This document shows positions 46,030 to 53,420 of a stretch of DNA of 56,927 nucleotides, piece by piece; the first letter of the stretch is position 1, and every line of letters begins with the position of its first letter. Below the pieces are notes generated by a model. The model saw nothing but the letters and a program-made list of their open reading frames with translations, was not told where the DNA came from and did no database searches. A program made the translations under genes and the position numbers. This DNA is from CAYYJM01 sp964471755 (lineage in GTDB: Bacteria; Planctomycetota; Planctomycetia; Gemmatales; Gemmataceae): assembly GCA_964471755.1 (NCBI GenBank), contig CAYYJM010000006.1, forward strand, positions 1 to 56,927. Reading direction: 5' to 3'.

Positions 46030-46919
46030 TTCTGTCGCGCAACCCGGGGCTGTACAGCACCCGGGCCCTGGTCGAGGCTGGCACCCGTCGCGGTCATCAG
46101 GTGGACGTCCGCGACACGCTGCTGTTCGATCTGTACATCCGCCGTCAGCAGCCGGAACTGCTCTACGCCGGCGAGCCGATCGGCCCGGTCGATGCTGTCA
46201 TTCCGCGCATCGGCGCGTCGATCACCAATTTCGGCCTGGCCGTCGTCCGTCAGTTCGAGATGCTCGGCGTCTACTGCCTCAACGAATCGCAGGCCATCGC
46301 CCGATCACGCGACAAGCTGCGCTGCCTGCAACTGCTCAGTCGGCATGACATCGGTCTGCCACCGACGGTCTACACCCGTCAGGCGGACCACGTTCCGGCC
46401 AGCATTCAGCGGGTGGAAGGGCCGCCGGTCGTGGTCAAACTGCTGGAGGGGACGCAGGGCATCGGCGTCGTCCTGGCCGAGAGCGAGGTGGCGGCCAGCA
46501 GCGTCGTCGAGGCGTTCCACGGCCTGGAGCAGAACATCCTGATTCAGAAGTTCATCAAGGAGGCGAAGGGAGCCGACGTTCGCGCCCTGGTCATCGGCAA
46601 GAAGGTGGTCGCGGCGATGAAGCGCAAGGCCGTCTCCGGAGAGTTTCGCTCCAACCTGCACCGTGGCGGGACGGCGAAGAAATTCCGGCTGCCGGTCGAG
46701 TTCCGTCGAACGGCCCTGGCGGCGGCGCACATCCTCGGCCTGACCGTCGCCGGGGTGGACCTGATCGACTCCGCCGATGGCCCGATGGTGATGGAGGTCA
46801 ACTCCTCGCCAGGCCTCGAAGGCATTCAGAAGACGACCGGCGTCGATGTCGCCGAGGCCATCTTCGCGCACCTGGAGCAGGAACTCCGGCAGCCCGTGGC
46901 CGCCGGAGCCGAAGCGTAG
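46017..46919 (+). CDS. rimK: RimK-type ATP-grasp ligase (ribosomal protein S6 glutamyltransferase family)
   Basis: A 300-residue ATP-grasp enzyme. The N-terminal domain (RIVILSRNPGLYSTRALVEA) and AVIPRIGASITNFGLAVVRQ precede the ATP-grasp fold with VVVKLLEGTQGIGVVLAE, ILIQKFIKEAKGADVRALVI, GEFRSNLHRGGTAKK and the metal-binding EVNSSPGLEGIQ. RimK adds Glu residues to the C-terminus of ribosomal protein S6; other members act on different peptides. GGGAGG lies 6 nt before ATG 46017. Its stop is one base from the stop of the convergent anti-sigma gene. Confidence 0.92.
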   Translation: MRIVILSRNPGLYSTRALVEAGTRRGHQVDVRDTLLFDLYIRRQQPELLYAGEPIGPVDAVIPRIGASITNFGLAVVRQFEMLGVYCLNESQAIARSRDKLRCLQLLSRHDIGLPPTVYTRQADHVPASIQRVEGPPVVVKLLEGTQGIGVVLAESEVAASSVVEAFHGLEQNILIQKFIKEAKGADVRALVIGKKVVAAMKRKAVSGEFRSNLHRGGTAKKFRLPVEFRRTALAAAHILGLTVAGVDLIDSADGPMVMEVNSSPGLEGIQKTTGVDVAEAIFAHLEQELRQPVAAGAEA

Positions 46920-46920
46920 G

Positions 46921-47668
46921 TCAGAAGGTATCGAGTAGCCAGTCGAAATGCTCGCCCGTGTGGACGTAGACGTAGGCGTAGAGTTGCCCTTCCCGGTAGC
47001 GCGTCTGGATTCGATAGCGGTAGCCGCTGGGCGAAGGCGGAGCCCCGATCAGTTCCCGCGTGTCGAACTGACTCACCGGCAAGACGTACAGGCGGACGTA
47101 GTTGCCGCCAGCTCTGCCCTCCACGCCCTGATCGAACAGAAGGTAGGGAATCATCCGCCCCTGGAAGCTGACCAGGCGAGCTTCGCGTAGAAACTCGTAG
47201 CGGAGTTCCCGCGGCGCACTCATCGTGACGCCCTGGTCGTGAAACTGCTGTTCGATCTCGGCCGCCGTTCTTGGGGTGTAGAGGGAGGCCAGGAACTCCT
47301 GATGCAACAGAGTCGGATCGATCGGCACGCGAGCGGACAGGCTCCACCAGAGCAGACCGCCCAGCATCAGAAGGACGCCCGCAGCGGCCGCGCTGATTCG
47401 GCCAGCCATGCGCCACCAGTGGCGACGCTGCTCCTGTTCCTGGTGATCGAGTTGCTGGTGCAGTTCCTGTTCGAGTCCGGCCGGGATCGGTACGCTGCGC
47501 ATCNNNNNNNNNNACACGGTCGTCGAACGCCCGTTCGGCTTGCTCCAGAGCCCGACAGGTCGGACAGGTGACCAGATGCCGGCCGAGCTGGGCCCGATCC
47601 TCAGGCGACAACTCCGGTGCGTGCGGTCGATCCAGAATCAGAAGCAGTTGTGCGGTTCTACAATCCAT
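46921..47668 (-). CDS. Zinc-finger-like anti-sigma factor (interrupted by an assembly gap)
   Basis: The start ATG 47668 overlaps the sigma factor stop by 11 nt. The N-terminal domain has the zf-HC2 anti-sigma pattern (MDCRTAQLLLILD, then GRHLVTCPTCRALEQAERAF). Ten N at 47504-47513 follow. The frame after the gap resumes as MRSVPIPAGLEQELHQQ only if the true gap is 0 or a multiple of 3. Closing it completely gives FDDRVMRSVPIPAGL and 245 residues. A membrane helix (ISAAAAGVLLMLGGLLWWSL) precedes a periplasmic domain of about 140 residues. It should hold the ECF sigma at the membrane until a signal releases it. Confidence 0.85.
47504..47513. other. Assembly gap (10 N) inside the anti-sigma gene
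   Basis: As written the N run shifts the reading frame. A true length that is a multiple of 3, possibly zero, restores it. Confidence 0.85.
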
Positions 47669-48203
47669 CGGTCGTTCTCCGCGTGGGAAGACCACCAGCG
47701 GTCTCCTCGGCTCGGGGAAGGAGCCGATCGCGTAAGTACAGCTTGGCTCGCGCCAGCCGCGACATTACCGTACCGATCGGCAGGTCCATCTGCTCGGCGA
47801 TATCACGGTAACTGAAATCCTCGAAGTAGTACAGAATGAGAGGCGTGCGGTAGACCTCGGGGAGGTCGTTCAGTGCCGCCTGCAAACATTCGCCATCGAT
47901 CTCGGGCAGGCCGTCCTGGCTGGCCTCGGCCACCTCGCCGACGCCGTCCAGCGAGACGGTCGGCTGCTGCTTATCGGCCCGGAGTCGTTGCAGGTAGACG
48001 TTCCGGAGGATCGCGAACAGCCACGGTTTGGCCCGGGCCGGATCGCGCAGTTGGGCCAGGCTCTGCTGAGCCTTGCAGAACGTCTCCTGCGTCAGGTCCT
48101 CGGCATCGGCCGCCGAGCCGCTCAGACGGAAGGCGTAACGGTAGAGCGGCCCGTAATAGGTCTCCACCAGGCGATGAACGATGCGTCGTCGGTCGGGCGT
48201 CAT
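47658..48203 (-). CDS. ECF-type RNA polymerase sigma factor
   Basis: A 181-residue ECF sigma factor. Region 2 has LYRYAFRLSGSAADAEDLTQ and ETFCKAQQSLAQLRDPARAK, PWLFAILRNVYLQRLR. Region 4 has LNDLPEVYRTPLILYYFEDF and SYRDIAEQMDLPIGTVMSRL, ARAKLYLRDRLL, the helix-turn-helix that reads the -35. ATG 48203 gives the normal N-terminus (MTPDRRRIVHRLVETYYGPL). The anti-sigma gene follows with an 11-nt overlap. A GGGAATAAAA box 53-62 nt before the start suggests self-activation. Confidence 0.93.
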   Translation of the reverse strand: MTPDRRRIVHRLVETYYGPLYRYAFRLSGSAADAEDLTQETFCKAQQSLAQLRDPARAKPWLFAILRNVYLQRLRADKQQPTVSLDGVGEVAEASQDGLPEIDGECLQAALNDLPEVYRTPLILYYFEDFSYRDIAEQMDLPIGTVMSRLARAKLYLRDRLLPRAEETAGGLPTRRTTDGL

Positions 48204-48255
48204 GGTAGCGCGATCCTCACGAGCCGGCCTGTAAGGCTGGATCCAGATCCGCTCA

Positions 48256-48352
48256 TTTTATTCCCGGGACTGGGCTCGCCGCCAGCATTTCACGAGAAAA
48301 AACAGAGACGGAAAGCGATTTTCGCTGGTTGGAATAAAAATCGGGAATAAAA
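48256..48352. promoter_or_regulatory. Three GGAATAAAA motifs between the sigma gene and the lipoprotein genes
   Basis: GGGAATAAAA occurs on the minus strand at 48265-48256 (towards the sigma gene) and on the plus strand at 48343-48352 (towards the lipoproteins), with a second plus-strand copy GGAATAAAA at 48331-48339. GGAAT is the typical -35 core of ECF sigma factors. A possible -10 on the plus strand is CGTATCT at 48363-48369. The region 48204-48497 holds no other gene. Confidence 0.6.
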
Positions 48353-48497
48353 CCGAGAGTGGCGTATCTGTGATTGTGATTCCGCCCGGTACTTCGCGGG
48401 GTGAGCCGTTGTCTGGCTTCCCTGATATGCCGTGAACGACTCCTGGGACTATCAACGACCAGGGTTTCTGTAACCCCAAGTGGAAGAGGTTCAACCT

Positions 48498-48869
48498 GTG
48501 AAGAAGCTCCTCGCGACGCTCGTCATGTTCGCCGTTCTGATGGCTGGCGTCATCGGCTGCAGCAGCACCCCGACGACCAAGAAGGACGCCCCGGCCAAGG
48601 ACGCCAAGAAGGACGAGCACAAGGACGCCAAGAAGGACGAGCACAAGGACGGTGCCAAGAAGGACGAGCACAAGGACGGTGCCAAGAAGGACGCCGAGCC
48701 GGCGGCCAAGGACGCCAAGGAGGACGCCACCGCTCCGAAGGACAAGGACGCCGCTCCGAAGGACGGCGCTCCCAAGGACGCTCCGAAGGACGGAGCCAAG
48801 GACGCCAAGAAGGACGCCACCGCTCCGAAGGACAAGGACGCCGCTCCGGCCAAGGACGCCCCCAAGTAA
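48498..48869 (+). CDS. Lys/Asp/Ala-repeat lipoprotein
   Basis: A 123-residue lipoprotein: signal KKLLATLVMFAVLMAGVIGC with the lipobox Cys, then SSTPTTKK. About 95 residues of low-complexity repeats follow (KKDEHKDGA, APKDKDAAPKDGAPKDA). The mature part is almost only Lys, Asp, Ala, Pro, Glu, Gly and His, without hydrophobic residues, and should be disordered. GTG 48498 with AGAGG 8 nt upstream is preferred over GTG 48480. It is the first of four similar genes. The DNA itself is repetitive, so copy number may vary between strains. The role is unknown; binding of metal or polyanions at the envelope is speculation. Confidence 0.8.
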   Translation: MKKLLATLVMFAVLMAGVIGCSSTPTTKKDAPAKDAKKDEHKDAKKDEHKDGAKKDEHKDGAKKDAEPAAKDAKEDATAPKDKDAAPKDGAPKDAPKDGAKDAKKDATAPKDKDAAPAKDAPK

Positions 48870-48995
48870 GGCTTCAGGACAACTCATCATCGTCTCCAGG
48901 GACCGGGTCGCGACTCGGTCCAGGAGCGATCAGGATTGACAATGTGGGCACTGATGTCTCACATGGTTTTTGACCCCAAAAGGAAGGTTACATCC

Positions 48996-49130
48996 GTGAA
49001 GAAGTTCTTCGTTATGCTGGCTCTGGCTGCGTTCCTCATGGCTGGCATCCTGAGCTGCAGCCGCACCCCGACGACCAAGAAGGCCGAGACCCCGGCCAAG
49101 GACGCTCCGGCCAAGGACGCCCCCAAGTGA
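48996..49130 (+). CDS. Tiny lipoprotein of the same family (44 residues)
   Basis: Signal KKFFVMLALAAFLMAGILSC with lipobox Cys, then SRTPTTKKAETPAKDAPAKD. It is a short paralogue of the preceding protein, with the same CS(S/R)TPTTKK start and AKDAPK end. GTG 48996 has AAAAGGAAGG upstream. A consensus TTGACA (48936-48941) lies 55-60 nt before it, and a hairpin (48901-48920) separates it from the first gene. The next lipoprotein overlaps it by GTGA. Confidence 0.75.
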   Translation: MKKFFVMLALAAFLMAGILSCSRTPTTKKAETPAKDAPAKDAPK

Positions 49131-49270
49131 TACGTTCACTTTCAGTCCTGGTGCTGATCGCGGTTCTGGTGGTCGGGGTCGGCGGGTGCAGCAGCACTCC
49201 GACGACCAAGAAGACCGAAACCACGCCAACACCGGACCAAAAGGACAAGGACAAGGACAAGGGCATATAA
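49127..49270 (+). CDS. Tiny lipoprotein of the same family (47 residues)
   Basis: GTG 49127 overlaps the preceding stop (GTGA). The protein has signal IRSLSVLVLIAVLVVGVGGC, then SSTPTTKKTETTPTPDQKDK and KDKDKGI. It again has the C-S-S-T-P-T-T-K-K start of the first member. The stop TAA is at 49268-49270, and a strong hairpin follows. Confidence 0.75.
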   Translation: MIRSLSVLVLIAVLVVGVGGCSSTPTTKKTETTPTPDQKDKDKDKGI

Positions 49271-49297
49271 CTGCCTGCAAGTCCCTGGCCTGGCGCT

Positions 49298-49330
49298 CAG
49301 GCCAGCCCCTATACTGAAGGGGCTGGCCTG
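49298..49330. terminator. Hairpin after the third lipoprotein gene
   Basis: CAGGCCAGCCCC (49298-49309) and its inverted copy GGGGCTGGCCTG (49319-49330) enclose 9 nt (TATACTGAA). It is a perfect 12-bp stem with no U-tract. Confidence 0.65.
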
Positions 49331-49365
49331 TTCGCGTTCCCTAACCCTCCTCTCTGGTGAATCCC

Positions 49366-49530
49366 ATGCGCTGGATCGTTCTTTGCCTCAGTCTGGTCGT
49401 CCTGGTTGGGACGCTCGGCTGTGGCGGTAGCCGGGATCACGGCAAGTTCAAGGACAAGGATCGGCCCCGTGCCGCTCCCGCCGAGCAGAAGGCGAAGGAC
49501 GCCGATACCAACAAGACACCCGGGCCATGA
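49366..49530 (+). CDS. Small charged lipoprotein (54 residues)
   Basis: ATG 49366 opens a frame with lipoprotein signal RWIVLCLSLVVLVGTLGC, then GGSRDHGKFKDKDRPRAAPA and EQKAKDADTNKTPGP. It has the same overall plan as the three preceding proteins (short signal, Cys, Lys/Asp-rich disordered tail), although TPTTKK is missing. The stop is 67 nt before the rfbC start. No strong ribosome site is visible. Confidence 0.65.
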   Translation: MRWIVLCLSLVVLVGTLGCGGSRDHGKFKDKDRPRAAPAEQKAKDADTNKTPGP

Positions 49531-49597
49531 GCGGACTCTTGCTCCCGGCTCCACTCTCGGTAGAACAGCGGCGACGCTTTCCTTGCGAGGTCCGCTG

Positions 49598-50146
49598 ATG
49601 AAGGTCCAGCCTACCGCCATTGCCGATGTCCGCCTCATTGAACCGGTCGTCTACAAGGACGATCGCGGTTTCTTCTTCGAGGCCTACCAGGCGGCCCGCT
49701 ACACCGCCGCTGGCATTCCCGCCTGCGACGTCCAGGACAACCACTCGGGCTCACGACGCGGCGTCCTGCGCGGCCTGCACTATCAGATCGATCGCCCCCA
49801 GGGAAAGCTGATCAGCGTCCTTGCGGGCGAGGTCTTCGATGTCGCCGTCGATCTGCGCCGCTCGTCGCCGACGTTCCGGCGCTGGGTGAGCGTGCGACTG
49901 TCGGCCGAGAGCCGCCGACAGCTCTGGGTGCCGCCCGGCTTCGCCCACGGGTTCTACGTACTGAGCCCCTTCGCCGAGGTCCTCTACAAGGTCGATCAGC
50001 CGTACGCCCCGGAGTGTGAGCGGACCCTGATCTGGAACGATCCGACCCTGGCCATCCCCTGGCCGGTTCCCGAGGGCGAGACGCCGATCCTGTCGCCGAA
50101 GGACCTCCGGGGCTGCCTGCTGGAGCAGGCCGAGACGTATCCCTGA
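49598..50146 (+). CDS. rfbC: dTDP-4-dehydrorhamnose 3,5-epimerase
   Basis: A 182-residue cupin-fold epimerase of dTDP-L-rhamnose synthesis. Family blocks are VYKDDRGFFFEAYQ, NHSGSRRGVLRGLHYQ with the catalytic His, QGKLISVLAGEVFDVAVDLR, RRQLWVPPGFAHGFYVLS and YKVDQPYAPECERTLIWNDP with the catalytic Tyr region. ATG 49598 has GCGAGG 7 nt upstream and gives the normal length. No other rhamnose genes are close, so the pathway must be completed elsewhere. Confidence 0.93.
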   Translation: MKVQPTAIADVRLIEPVVYKDDRGFFFEAYQAARYTAAGIPACDVQDNHSGSRRGVLRGLHYQIDRPQGKLISVLAGEVFDVAVDLRRSSPTFRRWVSVRLSAESRRQLWVPPGFAHGFYVLSPFAEVLYKVDQPYAPECERTLIWNDPTLAIPWPVPEGETPILSPKDLRGCLLEQAETYP

Positions 50147-50179
50147 GCGACCCGGTACAATACCTGAAGGGAGGGTGGC

Positions 50180-51295
50180 ATGGGTCGCTTGCTGGTCGTG
50201 GCGTTGCTGGTCGTTCCATTCCTCGGCTGCGGCGGACAGCCGGTTCCGGAACCGGTCCTGCTGGGTATGTTACAGCCGCTCCACGGCCCGGCCCGCGACC
50301 GGGGCGAGGAGGCTCGCCGGGGAGCCCAGTTGGCCGTGAAGGAACTCCGGGCCGACGAGGTGACCGTCGAGGGCCGACCGTTCACCGTCTTGCACGCGGA
50401 CAGCGGCGAAACACGGGAAACGCTCCGGGCTGAGGCCGTCCGACTCCTGGCCGTCAATCGTGTGGTGGCTCTGCTTGGTGCGCTTCCGCCCGAGCAGGGA
50501 GAGGCCCTGCTTCGTGAGGCTCGACTGCTCTCGGCCGCGGCCGTTCTGGCGGGCGAGGTGCCGACACCGCCGACCGCCGCGGGACTGCTCACCCTCGGAG
50601 TCGGGCCGGCCGGCAGGGCGAAGGCTCTGGTCCGATTTCTGCGTGACAACCTCCGGCCAACTCGCGTGGGACTGCTGATCGATGAGAACGCCGCCCTGGC
50701 CGTGAACTTTGCCGAGATACTTGGCCGGGGTCTGCACGCCACTCCCGCCCTGACCTTCGACGAGGCTCGCTACCGCAACGCCGATGAACAGGCCAGCTCC
50801 ATCAAGCACCTTCTCGACCGGAAGCCTGAGGCGATCCTGCTTGCCCTTCCGGTGCAGGAACAACCCGCCGTTCTCAAGCGACTTCGCGACGCCGGCTTCA
50901 CCGGCTCGACCCTGGCCGGTGGCGCTGACACTGAGCCGTCACCCGTGCTGGGAACCAGCACCGCTCCCCACTACCGTGTCACCGTCTACGCTGGAAGCGG
51001 CCTCTCGGCGGCGGGTCAGCGGTTCGTCAAGAGTTACCGGGAGCAGTTCGGAGCCGAACCGGGCGTGACGGCCGTGCTGAGCTGGGAAGCGGTTCGCCTG
51101 CTGGCCGAGACGATGAGCAAGGCCGGTTCGGTGAGGCCACTTCGTCTGCGTGAACTGCTGTCCAACGATCTGGAGTTCGAGGGAATCACCGGCCCGATTG
51201 GGTTTACGGATCGCCAGGCAGTCCGGCCGCTTTTCGTGGTGAAGCAGACCGGAGCCGAGAGCAAGGTCGAGCGGGTGTTCTCGCCGGGAGAGTGA
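50180..51295 (+). CDS. Periplasmic leucine-binding-like (Peripla_BP_6) lipoprotein
   Basis: A 371-residue protein with a lipoprotein signal (LLVVALLVVPFLGCGG, Cys at about 17). It is followed by the two-lobe fold of branched-chain amino-acid receptors: LLGMLQPLHGPARDRGEEAR, RGAQLAVKEL, VVALLGALPPEQGEALL, RVGLLIDENAALAVNFAEIL and LKRLRDAGFTGSTLAGG. No ABC permease genes are adjacent, so it may be a sensor or an orphan receptor. GGGAGGGTGGC lies directly upstream of ATG 50180, and a TACAAT (50156-50161) could be the -10. The small membrane protein gene starts 3 nt after its stop. Confidence 0.87.
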   Translation: MGRLLVVALLVVPFLGCGGQPVPEPVLLGMLQPLHGPARDRGEEARRGAQLAVKELRADEVTVEGRPFTVLHADSGETRETLRAEAVRLLAVNRVVALLGALPPEQGEALLREARLLSAAAVLAGEVPTPPTAAGLLTLGVGPAGRAKALVRFLRDNLRPTRVGLLIDENAALAVNFAEILGRGLHATPALTFDEARYRNADEQASSIKHLLDRKPEAILLALPVQEQPAVLKRLRDAGFTGSTLAGGADTEPSPVLGTSTAPHYRVTVYAGSGLSAAGQRFVKSYREQFGAEPGVTAVLSWEAVRLLAETMSKAGSVRPLRLRELLSNDLEFEGITGPIGFTDRQAVRPLFVVKQTGAESKVERVFSPGE

Positions 51296-51298
51296 GGC

Positions 51299-51529
51299 AT
51301 GCTGCTGCTGATCCCACCGGATTCTCGCATCAGCAACGGCGCGGACGACCCGCCCCAGCCCGTTCGTCGGCTGCTGGTGCGGATTCTGGCGAGCCTGGCC
51401 ACGGTCGCCGTCACCGCCTGGGTCTGCACCTTCGGCTGGATCCCGGCCATCCTCAGCCTCCTGATCGCCAAGCATGTTCTCGTGGCGATCGTCCTGATGG
51501 ACCTCGGAGTGGACCGCCGCAGGTGTTAG
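51299..51529 (+). CDS. Small membrane protein
   Basis: A 76-residue protein with an N-terminal hydrophilic part (SNGADDPPQPVRR) and two hydrophobic stretches (ILASLATVAVTAWVCTFGWI, ILSLLIAKHVLVAIVLMDLG). It starts 3 nt after the preceding stop, so it is probably translationally coupled to the receptor. Its TAG stop lies inside the first unit of the repeat that follows, so the last residues (DRRRC) are at the repeat border. No family recognised. Confidence 0.65.
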   Translation: MLLLIPPDSRISNGADDPPQPVRRLLVRILASLATVAVTAWVCTFGWIPAILSLLIAKHVLVAIVLMDLGVDRRRC

Positions 51530-51746
51530 CCGGAAGCGCCAGAATACCGCATGCCTCGCTGGCGCGTTGTTCTTGTTAGCCGGAAGCGCCAGCGACGGCA
51601 TGCGACATCCCTCGCTGGCGCATCGTTCTTGTTACCCGGAAGCGCCAGCGACGGAATACCGCATGCCTCGCTGGCGCGTCGTTCTTGTTAGCCGGAAGCG
51701 CCAGCGACGGAATACCGCATCCCTCGCTGGCGCGTCGGGCTAACTA
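51524..51746. repeat. Four tandem 50-60-bp palindromic units carrying the stops of both convergent genes
   Basis: Units start with TGTTAGCCGGAAGCGCCAG at 51524, 51574, 51630 and 51686 (50, 56, 56 and about 58 bp). Each holds an inverted pair GCGCCAGCGA / TCGCTGGCGC (unit 1 lacks part of it). The last unit ends GGGCTAAC, the inverse of the leading GTTAGCC. The TAG of the small membrane protein (51527-51529) is in unit 1 and the TAG of glyS (51746-51744) lies at the end of the array. Confidence 0.93.
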
Positions 51747-53319
51747 CATCAGCAGGTTTCGCAACTCGTTGCTCACCGCGTTGAGATGAACCCGGCGTTG
51801 CTGGAGCGTGTCGCGATCGCGCAGCGTCACCGTCTGATCCTCGAGGGTCTGACCGTCGATGGTCAGGCACCACGGCGTACCGATCTCGTCCTGTCGTCGG
51901 TAACGTCGGCCGACCGCGCCGCCCTCGTCGTAGAAGACGTTGAAGCTGGCCTTCAGCTCGCGGTAGAGCCGCTGGGCGATCTCGGGCATGCCGTCCTTCT
52001 TGACCAGCGGAAAGATCGCCGCCTTGTAGGGGGCGAGACGCGGGTGCAGCTTGAGGACCGTCCGCGCCGTGGGGTTGCCGTTCTCGTCCGGGGCGGTGTC
52101 CTCGGTGAAGGCCTCGCAGAGAAACGCGAGCGTTCCGCGATCCGCCCCGGCCGACGGCTCGATGACGTGCGGGATGAATTTTTCCTTCGTCGCGTCGTCG
52201 AAGTACTTCATGTCCTTGCCGCTGCCACGATGACNNNNNNNNNNGGACGAGTTTGCCCTCCGAGTGGCTACGCAGGTCGAAGTCGCCCCGGTGCGCGATG
52301 CCCTCCAGTTCGCCGAAGTCCCCCTCGGTCAGAAATGGGAAGGCGTACTCGATGTCGGCCGTCCCGCACGAGTAATGGCTCAACTCGTCCTGCTCGTGTT
52401 CGCGCAGACGGAGCCGCTCGCTGGCCAGTCCGAGCTTGACGTACCAGTTGTAGCGCCGATCGCGCCAGAACTTGTACCAGGCCTGCGACTCGCCCGGATG
52501 GCAGAAGAACTCGATCTCCATCTGCTCGAACTCGCGTGAGCGGAAGGTGAAGTTCCGCGGCGTAATCTCGTTGCGGAAGCTCTTACCGATCTGCGCGACG
52601 CCGAACGGAATCCGGACGCGCGAGCTATCGACGACGTTCTTGAAGTTGACGAAGATCCCCTGGGCCGTCTCGGGTCGCAGAAACGCCGCGTCCTCCTCGC
52701 CGCCCATCGCTCCGACGATCGTCTTGAACATCAGGTTGAATTCGCGTGGCGACGTCAGGGTGCCGAGTTCCTTCGCATCCGGCCCCAGGACCCAGGCGAA
52801 GTCTGGCACCGTCGCCAGGGAAACGAGCCCGGAGTGGTAGATGAGCTTCTCGGCGTCCTTGGCACGCAACCCGAAGAACTTCAGCGCACGGGCCTGGACC
52901 TCTTCGACGCCCTTGTCGCCCGACTCCATGACCGTGACGAAGACACGCTGCCCCTTGGCCTCGACCCATCGGCCGTTGACCTGGTCGTGTCGGTAGCGTT
53001 TCTTGCTCTCCCGGCAATCGACCATGAAATCGTGGAACAGATCGTAGTGGCCGGAACACTTCCAGACCTGCGGATGCATGATGATCGTGCAATCGAGGCC
53101 GACCATCTCGTAGGGCCGCGGTGCCCCCGGCAAGGTGGACAGATCGTCATGGCCGGTGACCATGTCTCGCCACCAGGCGTCCTTGAGGTTGCGTTTCAGT
53201 TCGACGCCGAGAGGGCCGTAGTCCCAGAAGCCGTTGAGGCCACCGTAGATTTCGCTCGACTGGAAGATGAAGCCCCGACGTTTGCACAGGGCGACCAGCT
53301 TGTCCATGTCCTTCGTCAT
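51744..53319 (-). CDS. glyS: Glycyl-tRNA synthetase, single-chain type (interrupted by an assembly gap)
   Basis: A class II synthetase of the alpha-2 type. N-terminal parts: KLVALCKRRGFIFQSSEIYG, GLNGFWDYGPLGVELKRN. Motif 2 region: RPETAQGIFVNFKNVV, then FRNEITPRNFTFRSREFEQM. C-terminal parts: FIPHVIEPSAGADRGTLAFL and the anticodon domain (LAPYKAAIFPLVKKDGMPEI, then GRRYRRQDEIGTPWCLTIDG). ATG 53319 has AGGAGGAG 9 nt upstream. Ten N at 52235-52244 lie between SEGKLV and HRGSGKDMKYFDD. The frame needs a true gap that is a multiple of 3, and family members often have a longer segment here, so real sequence may be missing. The stop lies at the end of the palindromic array. Confidence 0.94.
52235..52244. 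other. Assembly gap (10 N) inside glyS
   Basis: The written length shifts the frame; a length that is a multiple of 3 is required. The flanks share no overlap. Confidence 0.85.
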
Positions 53320-53336
53320 CGTGCGAAACTCCTCCT

Positions 53337-53416
53337 GGCGAGCGTGGGGCGTCAGCCCCATGAGTCGGCTCGCCGGCAGTGGAAAGACCTCATGGGGCTG
53401 ACGCCCCACGCTCGCC
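53337..53416. repeat. Perfect 28-bp palindrome upstream of glyS
   Basis: GGCGAGCGTGGGGCGTCAGC begins a 28-bp arm (53337-53364) whose perfect inverted copy is 53389-53416, with 24 nt between. It starts right next to the ribosome site of glyS and ends 5 bases before the ComB-like stop, filling the whole intergenic space. It shares the GGCGTCAGC core with other repeats in the window. Confidence 0.93.
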
Positions 53417-53420
53417 TGCG

